This document shows, one piece after another, positions 25,171 to 33,600 of a stretch of 51,897 bases of DNA. Numbering within the stretch: position 1 is the first letter of the stretch; each line of letters opens with the position of its first letter. Made by a program: the position numbers and the translations under genes. The notes beneath the pieces were generated by a model that did no database searches, was not told the DNA's origin, and saw nothing but the letters and a program-made list of their open reading frames with translations. Source of the stretch: Comamonadaceae bacterium. GTDB taxonomy: Bacteria > Pseudomonadota > Gammaproteobacteria > Burkholderiales > Burkholderiaceae_C. Where the stretch lies: NCBI GenBank assembly GCA_947446885.1, contig CANFHZ010000006.1, positions 1-51,897 on the forward strand. Direction: 5' to 3'.

Positions 25171-27018
25171 ATGGAATCTATTGATGGCGACTACTTTCAG
25201 CGTAGACAGGCTTGGCGCAGCGGCCTGTCCCTGCGGCTGAGGCTGCTTGCCCAATGGTGCCAATCGCATACCTTACTGCGTGCGGCGAATGCGTCGCACC
25301 TGGCGGAACTACAGAGGCGCTTGCTATCGGACGACCTGACGGTGGGTTTTGTCGGAGAAATGGCGCGCGGCAAGTCTGAGCTGATCAACGCCATCTTTTT
25401 CGGTGACTACAAACACCGGCTGCTGCCGGTAGGCCCCGGGCACTTCACCCAGTGCACCCTTGAAATATCGCACTCCGCTCAACAGCCTGCCGCACTGCGC
25501 TTACTGCCCGCAGACACCAGGACAGAGGCGCGCACAATCAGCGATTGGGAGCGCGAGCCGTCCGCCTGGACCGAGCTGGCTCTGGAGCCCCAGGACACGC
25601 AGCAAATGGCCCGCACGCTGGACTTCATTTGCCAAAAGAACACGTCCTGTGACCCGGTCGGCTTCGCGGTACAGAGCCCCCGCTGGCGTCACGCACTCCT
25701 GCGCCTGCCAGTCCCTTTGCTAGCGCACGGCATGCGGGTTGTAGACAGCCCTGGCCTGAACGCCCCCGGGGTCGGGGCCGAACGCGTGCTGGATCTGCTG
25801 CCGACATGGGACGTCATCGTGCTGGTGCTTTCCGCCGGCACCGGCCTGACCGCATCCGAGTTGGCGCTGTGGCAGCGGCATCTCATCGACCACGCACATA
25901 CCGGACGCGCGCTTCTCGTGGTGTTGAACAAGGCGGATGAGCTATGGGATTTTTGGGGTGACGAAACAGCAATTCAGCAGCAAGCCCACCAGCAACGCTT
26001 GGACTTGGCATCGCATTTGGGAATTGAACCAGGGCACGTTTTTACGGTGTCGGCCCAAAAAGGCTTTACGGCCAAAGTTACAGGGGACGCGGCCCTTCTT
26101 GAGCGCAGTGGCCTGCCCATACTGGAACGCGCCCTGTTCAAAAACCTCATGGCGAACCGCCAAAGCCTGTGGCAGCGGTCTTTGGAACATGCTTTCGCAT
26201 TGGTAAAAAGCGCGCTCGAGAAAGGGCTGTCGGAACGCGCCCAGGATATTGCCCAGCGGCGAGCACAGGTGTTGGATCGGGCTGAGCCCGCTAAGGCCTG
26301 GTCGGCAGCGCAGGCGGCCCGTGCAAACGAACAGGATCGCCACAGCGCCAAGATCAGAGCGATTCAGTCCATCCTGCAAAAACAAATGCACAAAATCCGG
26401 TCTGCACTTCAGCACGCGACATGGGAGCGCAGCCTGCAGCAGCTGGTATCGGCTCTCGTATCGAGCGCGGTAGCTGAATCCGTGCAGCAGGCCTACGCCG
26501 AACTCCAGCAGACGGTGCGAACGCAGTGGGAACCCATCGGCACCTGCGCTGAGGACATCGATCAAATGTTGGCATCGGTTTTTCCCACAGCGACAGCTGA
26601 TCCCGCCCATGCCCTGCTTGTACCTAGGCCTCCGCCTATGGCACCCTACCTAATCCAGCTGGATCAGGCCGTTGAGGGACATCTCCAGTTTCTTGGCAAC
26701 AGCCGACTGCACCGGCTCAAACACGCAGATTTCACCCGGGAGTTGGGGGGCCAGTTGCACAACCGTATCGGTGATATTCGGCGGCAGATGGAAATTGATT
26801 TCGAAGACTGGTACGCGCAGATCCAGGCCCACTTACAGCAGGAAATAGACAAACGGGAAAACGCTGCGCACCGCGCACTGGAAGAAAACCGGCTAGCGGC
26901 AGAGCAGTGCCAGGAAACGCTCGCAAAGCTCGAAGACGAGGACGAGGAGTTGAAGAAGCTCTATGCGATGCTGGACGCGCATTTTTCGAACCTGCAAGAC
27001 GCCAACGCAGACTACTGA
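25171..27018 (+). CDS. Dynamin-like large GTPase
   Basis: A 615-residue protein with a dynamin-type GTPase domain. G1 is GEMARGKS (residues 62-69), a switch-I Thr lies in GHFTQCTLE (about 93), G3 is DSPG (192-195) and G4 is NKAD (253-256). The rest is mostly helical and ends in a charged coiled coil (about residues 560-608, rich in Glu/Lys). No membrane segment is evident. An in-frame TAA nine bases upstream fixes the start near ATG 25171, and no good Shine-Dalgarno sequence precedes it. Bacterial dynamin-like proteins remodel or protect membranes. It sits directly upstream of pilG, which has its own promoter. A role in pilus signalling or cell-pole membrane is only inference. Confidence 0.8.
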   Translation: MESIDGDYFQRRQAWRSGLSLRLRLLAQWCQSHTLLRAANASHLAELQRRLLSDDLTVGFVGEMARGKSELINAIFFGDYKHRLLPVGPGHFTQCTLEISHSAQQPAALRLLPADTRTEARTISDWEREPSAWTELALEPQDTQQMARTLDFICQKNTSCDPVGFAVQSPRWRHALLRLPVPLLAHGMRVVDSPGLNAPGVGAERVLDLLPTWDVIVLVLSAGTGLTASELALWQRHLIDHAHTGRALLVVLNKADELWDFWGDETAIQQQAHQQRLDLASHLGIEPGHVFTVSAQKGFTAKVTGDAALLERSGLPILERALFKNLMANRQSLWQRSLEHAFALVKSALEKGLSERAQDIAQRRAQVLDRAEPAKAWSAAQAARANEQDRHSAKIRAIQSILQKQMHKIRSALQHATWERSLQQLVSALVSSAVAESVQQAYAELQQTVRTQWEPIGTCAEDIDQMLASVFPTATADPAHALLVPRPPPMAPYLIQLDQAVEGHLQFLGNSRLHRLKHADFTRELGGQLHNRIGDIRRQMEIDFEDWYAQIQAHLQQEIDKRENAAHRALEENRLAAEQCQETLAKLEDEDEELKKLYAMLDAHFSNLQDANADY

Positions 27019-27047
27019 GCTGCAAAGGGTTTAGGCAAGCAGATCGG

Positions 27048-27053
27048 TATAAT
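27048..27053 (+). promoter_or_regulatory. Consensus -10 (TATAAT) of the pil-chp operon
   Basis: A perfect TATAAT occurs 43 bp before the pilG start in the short gap after the dynamin-like gene. No good -35 is seen. A strong Shine-Dalgarno sequence AGGGGAGG (27082-27089) precedes the ATG at 27097, so this operon has a conventional leader. Confidence 0.65.
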
Positions 27054-27096
27054 AGTTGCCAACTAATAATAGAATCTGGTTAGGGGAGGTCAAAAA

Positions 27097-27531
27097 ATGG
27101 CTAGCGCAAACGGGCCCGCAAGGGTGCTGGTGGTGGACGACAGCGTGACGGTACGACGCAGCGCGGAATTATTCTTGCAACAGGGCGGCTACGAGGTCGT
27201 GCTCGCAGAAGACGGTTTCGACGCGCTAGCCAAAGTCGGCCAGCAGCGACCCGACTTGATTTTTTGTGACGTCATGATGCCCCGGTTGGACGGCTACCAG
27301 ACCTGTGCCATCTTGAAGCAATGCGCAAGCTACGCCGACATTCCGGTTGTCATGCTCTCGTCTAAAGACGGCGTTTTTGATAAAGCACGTGGAAAGATCG
27401 CCGGGGCGGCCGATTACCTTACGAAGCCCTTTAGTAAAAAAGAAATTCTGTTTGCAGCGGCCTCATCAACGATGCCGACTGTGGTGGGTTCAGGAGGGTC
27501 GTATGCCGATACAAAAAATTCTGATCGTTGA
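27097..27531 (+). CDS. pilG: Twitching motility response regulator PilG
   Basis: Single-domain CheY-like receiver of the Pil-Chp pathway that steers pilus extension when phosphorylated by ChpA. The 144-residue product has the acidic pair in VVDDS (Asp14-Asp15), phospho-acceptor Asp58 in FCDVMMP, a switch Ser in MLSSKD and Lys110 in YLTKPF. The C-terminal tail after the receiver (from about residue 118) is Ser/Thr/Gly-rich and runs 29 nt into the next gene, longer than the tight junction usual for pilG-pilH. A late frameshift or sequencing indel could explain the tail. The strong Shine-Dalgarno sequence and promoter mark it as first gene of the unit. Confidence 0.92.
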   Translation: MASANGPARVLVVDDSVTVRRSAELFLQQGGYEVVLAEDGFDALAKVGQQRPDLIFCDVMMPRLDGYQTCAILKQCASYADIPVVMLSSKDGVFDKARGKIAGAADYLTKPFSKKEILFAAASSTMPTVVGSGGSYADTKNSDR

Positions 27532-27868
27532 CGACTCCAAAACCGAAACGATGTTTTTTACGGAAGTGCTGCAAGGCGCCGGATTCACCGTTTCGAGCGC
27601 GTCGACTGCCGGTGAGGCCTTGATGCAAATGCAAATTGAACGCCCTGACCTGTTACTTCTGGACATTGTCATGCCAGGAATCAACGGCTTTGAATTCACG
27701 CGCCAACTGCGACGCGCACCGTATTACGCAAACCTGCCCATCATTCTGTGTTCCACCAAGAGCCTTGACAGCGACAAATGGTGGGGCATGCGCCAAGGCG
27801 CAACGGGCTACATCACCAAACCCATGGTTCCAGCCGAGTTGTTGTTAAAGATCAGGGCCCTGGGATAG
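27503..27868 (+). CDS. pilH: Twitching motility response regulator PilH
   Basis: Second CheY-like receiver of the Pil-Chp system, generally a phosphate sink or retraction-side regulator. The 121-residue protein has VDDSK near the start, phospho-acceptor Asp54 in LLDIVMPG, the Ser/Thr-Lys stretch CSTKS and ITKPM with the conserved Lys. The WWGMRQGA segment (tryptophans before the final beta strand) is characteristic of PilH rather than PilG. The ATG at 27503 is preceded by CAGGAGGG. It overlaps pilG by 29 nt in another frame and is followed after 9 nt by pilI. Confidence 0.93.
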   Translation: MPIQKILIVDDSKTETMFFTEVLQGAGFTVSSASTAGEALMQMQIERPDLLLLDIVMPGINGFEFTRQLRRAPYYANLPIILCSTKSLDSDKWWGMRQGATGYITKPMVPAELLLKIRALG

Positions 27869-27877
27869 GCCGCAGCA

Positions 27878-28444
27878 ATGACGTCCACACCTGTTCACGC
27901 TGGGATACTGACGACGCCAGAAGGGAGTGGCGATTCGGTGCCCATGCAGCCGGGGGCAGCCAAATGGTTGGCGTTCAAAGCGCCGCAGCAGCACTACCTT
28001 TTTGCACTTGAACACATCGGTCAGGTCTTGCAAGCGCAGGTCATAACCCAGGTTCCGTTCACCCAACACTGGTTTCGTGGTGCCATCAACGTGCGCGGCG
28101 TGCTGCACGCTGTGATCGACCTCGCAGCATTTTTGTCCCTGGGCGAAACCCAGAGCAACAGGCCCCCCCACCAACATAGTTCACACACCGACACCGGGAG
28201 CGGCCACCTGGTCACGGTCAGCGCGGCCCTGAACTGGCCCTGCGCCCTGGTAGTCGGATCACTCCAGGGGCTGCGCAATCCGACCAACTTTCTTGGAGAG
28301 AGCGAAGACGATGTGGCGGATAAGCCCTTGCTTGTCGGCATCCATCGCGACCCCTTGAACACGCGGTGGATGGAGGTCGATCTCCCTGCCCTGGTTGCGT
28401 CAGTGCGCTCTCACAGCATTCAAGCCCCGCAGGGAAACCTATGA
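27878..28444 (+). CDS. pilI: CheW-like adaptor PilI
   Basis: Coupling protein that links the PilJ receptor to the ChpA kinase. The 188-residue product has a CheW-type fold: [23 protein letters not shown], then [22 protein letters not shown], the hallmark RGxIxVID-like block, and a C-terminal strand set including PLLVGIHRD. It has a roughly 25-residue N-terminal extension; an internal start is possible but nothing decides it. The stop overlaps the pilJ start (ATGA), so both are probably made in a fixed ratio. Confidence 0.88.
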   Translation: MTSTPVHAGILTTPEGSGDSVPMQPGAAKWLAFKAPQQHYLFALEHIGQVLQAQVITQVPFTQHWFRGAINVRGVLHAVIDLAAFLSLGETQSNRPPHQHSSHTDTGSGHLVTVSAALNWPCALVVGSLQGLRNPTNFLGESEDDVADKPLLVGIHRDPLNTRWMEVDLPALVASVRSHSIQAPQGNL

Positions 28445-30633
28445 ACAAACCCACCAATTCACCGTCCAGCGGAAATACGGGATTTCCCAATCCCATTGAC
28501 GCATCCGGCGCGCAGGATGCTGGGGCGGCGGTGCCTGGTGAGCACATCGTGACCCTTCCTTTTTTTCTTGGCCAACGTAGTGCAAGCGAATTCCGCAGAC
28601 TCTTTGCCGGTGTAATGCTTTTCAGCCTGCCCGTGGCTGTGGGCACCATGGGATACCAGTCCATCACCAACAATTCCGTAGCCCAGAAACTCGTCGCCAC
28701 CAGCACGATGACCAGCGACATGCGTTACCTTGCCAAAGCCGCCGAATTGGTTCTGAACGGCAACTCTGCAGCCAAAGACCAGTTGCACCAACGTGCCGAC
28801 GCGCTGGACACGGCGGGCGGCACGCTTCGACAGGATTCAACCCTTTCACGCATCCTGCCGGCTTCAGAAGACCAGATCAACCGTATTGGCAGAATCTCCA
28901 AGCTGATAGCGGGCGCGCAAAGGGACATTGGTCTGGTCGCAGACTCCCGTGATGCACCGGCCGATGCCTCTGCCCTGCTCCACGCCTTGCAGAACGATAC
29001 TGCCGCCTACGCGGAGAGCCTCTCCGCGATAGCCCGGCTCAAAACGACCGGATTCCGCACTCCCGCCGAGCAAGCGGAGTGGGACGCAGCGGCAGCAATG
29101 GCCGCACTGAGCGCCCAGTGGGTAGAAAACCTGCGCGTGGCAAGCCAGGTACCACGCGTGATCACGCAAATGCCGAATGCTTTGGCCGCCTTTGGGCAGC
29201 ACGAAAAGGCCTTGACACAGGCCACCTCCAGCCAAAGTCTTCGTGCGGCATCCGAACCGTCTTCAGCCTCTCCAGTGGCGACCCTGATGCAGAACGGGCG
29301 TGCGCTGTCCGAGATGGCGCAGAAGCTCCAGGCAGCGTCTACCGCCATTGCCAAAACACAGGAAGCGGCTCAGAGACTAGACGCGGCTTCCGATCAAATG
29401 GATCAGGAAGTAAAGGCCTTGCAGGCGACATTGCTCATCAGTAACGCGGATAGCGGCACCTTGCGTCTTGTTGCTCTGCTGTCGTTTGGGTTGAGCCTCA
29501 TGTCGCTGGTGGGCTTGCTGTACGTCAAGTTTTCCCAAAAGGACTACCAGAACATCCTGGTCACCAACGCCAGGCAGGAAGCTGCATTGCGTTTGCAGTG
29601 GGCCGAATCTGCCGCCGATGAGGCGCGGCAGGCAAACCAGACCAACCAGCTCGCCATATTCCGCCTGATGCAGGAGCTCCAGGATATTGCCGATGGGGAC
29701 CTGACCAAGCGGGTCACCGTCAGCGAGGATCTGACCGGGGGTATCGCTGACGCCATCAACTACACGGTCGAGGAACTGCACGAGCTGGTGCTGGGCGTGC
29801 AGCGCACAGCCGCACAAGTCGATTCAACCACCACGCGCGTTGACTCCAATTCCATGGTGTTGCTGGAGTCCTCCCACAACCAACTTACCGTGATCCACAA
29901 GGCCGGGGAGTCGGTGCTGCGCCTGGCCGCTCAGGTGGGGGCGATTTCGGCGCAGGCGCAGTCCAGCGCCACGGTGGCACGCCAGTCTCGGACTGCGGCA
30001 GACTCCGGATTGGCGGCAGTGCAGGACGCTATCAGCAGCACCCAGCATCTGCGCGAACAAATCCATGAAACCTCCAAGCGCATCAAGCGCCTGGGTGAAT
30101 CCTCCCAGGAAATCGGTGAAATCACCGGATTGATTTCGGAGATCACCACCCAGACCAACGTACTGGCGGCCAATGCGGCAATCCAGGCAGCCTCCGCTGG
30201 TGAGAGTGGCAGGGGCTTTGCCGTGGTGTCCGAGGAAGTGGTGCAACTGGCGGAGCGCTCTGCCAACGCGGCACGCCAGATCACGGCACTGGTGTCGGGC
30301 ATCCAGACCGATGCCCACAATGCGATGAATGCCATGGAACGCGTGGCCCAAGACGTCGTGGAAGGCACCCGCCTGTCGGACCGCGCCGGCCTCGCCTTGA
30401 CGGATATTGATCGCCTATCGCAGGATGTCGCGCTGCAAATTGAGAACATTTCGGCTATCGCCACGCGAGAGTCAGAAACTGCTGGTGTGATCGCCCAGGA
30501 CATTCGGGAGGTCTTTGCGGTAGTGGAAAAAACCGCGCAAGGAACCCGTTCAAATGCCGAAACCGTGCGCAGCCTCAAAACTGCCGCCAGCGAATTGAAA
30601 AACTCTGTTGCCCGCTTCCGCGTCGTGGCTTAA
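28441..30633 (+). CDS. pilJ: Type IV pilus methyl-accepting chemotaxis protein PilJ
   Basis: Membrane chemoreceptor of the Pil-Chp array, thought to sense pilus tension or PilA contact. The 730-residue protein has a short cytoplasmic N-terminus, a first membrane helix (about 55-72), a periplasmic PilJ-type sensor region to about residue 338, and a second membrane helix (about 340-363). A HAMP-like linker and a long coiled-coil signalling domain follow. The hairpin tip (about 565-600) reads [20 protein letters not shown], the PilJ version of the chemoreceptor signature. The ATG overlaps the pilI stop. Adaptor and kinase genes flank it as expected. Confidence 0.94.
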   Translation: MNKPTNSPSSGNTGFPNPIDASGAQDAGAAVPGEHIVTLPFFLGQRSASEFRRLFAGVMLFSLPVAVGTMGYQSITNNSVAQKLVATSTMTSDMRYLAKAAELVLNGNSAAKDQLHQRADALDTAGGTLRQDSTLSRILPASEDQINRIGRISKLIAGAQRDIGLVADSRDAPADASALLHALQNDTAAYAESLSAIARLKTTGFRTPAEQAEWDAAAAMAALSAQWVENLRVASQVPRVITQMPNALAAFGQHEKALTQATSSQSLRAASEPSSASPVATLMQNGRALSEMAQKLQAASTAIAKTQEAAQRLDAASDQMDQEVKALQATLLISNADSGTLRLVALLSFGLSLMSLVGLLYVKFSQKDYQNILVTNARQEAALRLQWAESAADEARQANQTNQLAIFRLMQELQDIADGDLTKRVTVSEDLTGGIADAINYTVEELHELVLGVQRTAAQVDSTTTRVDSNSMVLLESSHNQLTVIHKAGESVLRLAAQVGAISAQAQSSATVARQSRTAADSGLAAVQDAISSTQHLREQIHETSKRIKRLGESSQEIGEITGLISEITTQTNVLAANAAIQAASAGESGRGFAVVSEEVVQLAERSANAARQITALVSGIQTDAHNAMNAMERVAQDVVEGTRLSDRAGLALTDIDRLSQDVALQIENISAIATRESETAGVIAQDIREVFAVVEKTAQGTRSNAETVRSLKTAASELKNSVARFRVVA

Positions 30634-30677
30634 GCCTTGTAGTACCGCTCACCTCTACAAGCACAGCAGACCGACGC

Positions 30678-33600
30678 ATGAGCCGCCCCGACAAGAATCT
30701 TCAGGCTGCACCGCGGACACTGGGAGCCTTATCTTGGGTTCTCGGCGATCTCTCCCAATCCCTTCCGCTGGCCACGATGAGCCTGCAGCGGGCAGCGCGT
30801 GATGCCAGCCCGGCAGATCCCCTGATTACCGATTCACCGGACGACAGCAACCTGCGCAGCGCAAGCCAGCAACTGCGGCAAGCTGCGGGCGCCTTAACGA
30901 TCATTGGCTATGCAGAAGTCGCCAAAGTGCTCTCGGCAGCCGAGTCGGCTACCGAATTTTTCCTCCATACCCCAGGCTCCTGCACCGGGGAGTCCGTGTC
31001 AACCATCAGCCGTGCCTGCGTCGCAGTCATCAATTTTCTGCAAGCCAAGATGGGGGGCTACATCGGATCACCGGTGGCATTGTTCCCTTGCTACCGTGAC
31101 ATCAAAAAAATCTACGCAACTGGCCACTGCCATCCCGCAGACTTGTGGCCGCACTCATGGCACTTGCACACGCTGGCGGCGTGGACCTTCGATACTGCCA
31201 GCGCGCAAGGGCTCCTGAGCAAGGAATCCGGGGCGCACTTTGACCAGGCACTTCTGGGTTGTATCCGCGACGGCGACAGCGCTTCGGCCGATGTGGCGGC
31301 GCGGCTTTGCGGTGAATTGGCAGGTGTGCAAAAAGACCCGGCGAGCACGAGCTACTGGTATGCCGCAGCGGCATTTTTCGAGGCCATCCGCCTCAAGCTC
31401 CTGGCGCTGACTCCGGAGGTGAAACGCAGCCTGGCCGACATCCGCAACGAATTTCTCACCCGAGATGAAACCACGGCCAGAAACCTGGTTCGGCAGACGC
31501 GGGAGCTCGTTTTTTTCTGCGCATGTGCCAATCTGTCGGAGGAGGAAAAGGCACCCTGGTTACGCGAAGTGCGCCGCGTCTATGGCCTGCAACACGCCCT
31601 TAACTTGGACTACACCTCGGATTTTTTCAGCCGCCGTGATCCCCAGCAATTGGCGCTTGCCGGAAGGCGGCATGAGGCCATCGCCGAAAGCTGGAATGCC
31701 TTCGTTCGCGGTCAAAACGAGCAGCTGACACAGGTTCGCTCCCAGTTTTCGCTGCTGCGTGCGGTGCTGCTTGTTTTGGAGCCCAAGGCAGAGCGGCTAT
31801 TGCAGCTTATGGGCGCATACCTGGATGAATTGGCGCAAACCGGCGCGGTACCCAGCGCCGCCATGGCCATGGAAATCGCATTGGCCTTGCTGGCATTGGA
31901 GGCCGCGTGCGAGGTTCTGCTGCCAGCACCCAAAATCATCGAGCGGCAATTCGCTGAGCTGGCGCAGCGACTGCTCGCAGCCCGGACAAGCCGTCGCCAA
32001 GCACCGCTATCGGACTGGATGGCGCACATTTTGCGGCGCTCCATGGCAAGCAGCGCCATGAATAAATTGACCCGGGCGCTGCACACCGAATTCCGGCAGA
32101 TCGAACTTGATTTGGAGCACTATTTCGGTAGTTCCGGTGAAATCGTCAGCCTGAGCGACGCCTGCATCCGCCTGCTCCAAGTGGGAGGGATATTTACGCT
32201 GCTGGACATGCCCCAGGCGCAGCGCGCCTCGGAACACCTGCGCACACAAATCAGCGCCGAGATGATGCAAACCGCGCCCCAGGCCAATGCCCGCGCGGAA
32301 GCGCCCGCATCGTGGGCTACCAACCTGGGTAATTTAGGGGCCCTGGCTGACATGCTGGCCTACCAGTTGGCGCTGGCGCAAAAAGCCTTTCACTTTGACG
32401 CCACCCTTGGAGAACTGGTTTTCAAACCGCTCCCCGCGCCGTCTGCGCCTGATTTGCGTGTGGCGTCAGCCCGATCCGTGGCGCGTGCTGTGCCGCAAGA
32501 AAACGACTCCTCCGCTGAGGTGGTGCAAGCGACTGTGAACAGCACTTCAGCGGCTGGCCCCGCCACGCCCGCTGGCCCTGCTGTAGCTGATGAAGATGAG
32601 ATCCGCATCCTATTTTTGGCCGAAGCGCGTGCGGTCATCGAACAGGCGCGTCAGGCTATCGCACAAACGACCTGGGCCGATGGGCAGCACGCGCAACAAC
32701 AAGACCTCCACGCCATACGCCGCGCGTTCCACACGCTCAAGGGCGGGGCAAGAATGGTCGGCCTGCGTGATATCGGCGAATCCGCATGGGCGTTTGAGCA
32801 ACTGATAAATGAACACCTTGTTCAGCCGCGTAACCCGATTGCAGATGTGCTGGGAGCCGCAGACACGGCCTTGCTTGACTTGGAGGAATGGGTGGAAGCA
32901 ATCACCACCGGGGCTCCTGCGCCCCACTCCGAGTCAGAGTTTCGCGAAGCCGCCGACGCGCTACGCCTACACAGCACCCCGGCGGCGCTGCAGCAGGATT
33001 ACGGCAAGGGCGACAGCCCTGATGCAACGAGCGCGCCAGATCCCGACGGTGCGGAACAGGCACACAACATGTTGCGACGCAGTGCATCCTTGCTGCGGGT
33101 CTTCGCAGCGGAGGCATCCGAACGCATCGCACGGATGCAGCATGCAGTCGACAGCTGGTACGCCGACCCCGATGCGAACCACCAGAAAACCATCCGTGAC
33201 CTCGCGCACGCACTGCGGGGCGGTGCTTCCACCGTCGGTAACAGCGGACTCGCGGCCCTGGCCGGCGAACTCGAATCCAGCCTGGAATCTCTCGCCCCGA
33301 AAACCGCGTTAACAGGGGAGCGCCACCAGCTGCTGCAGGACTGTGTGTGGGAGCTGCAAAACCTGCTCCAGCGTTTTACCGAAGGACACCACGACACACC
33401 GCAAGCCAAGCTGACCATCGCACTACACGACTTCACTATGGTGGCTCCTCACCCGACGCCATCTGTGTCCATAGCCGCATCGGTGCCCCAAGCGCCCCAA
33501 GCACCCCCATTGGCACCGACACCACCCGCTCCGCCGGCGCAAGACAACCGAGATGCGCCAGTTTCCGGGTATTTGGCTCCACCAGACGCGTCCACCGCAG

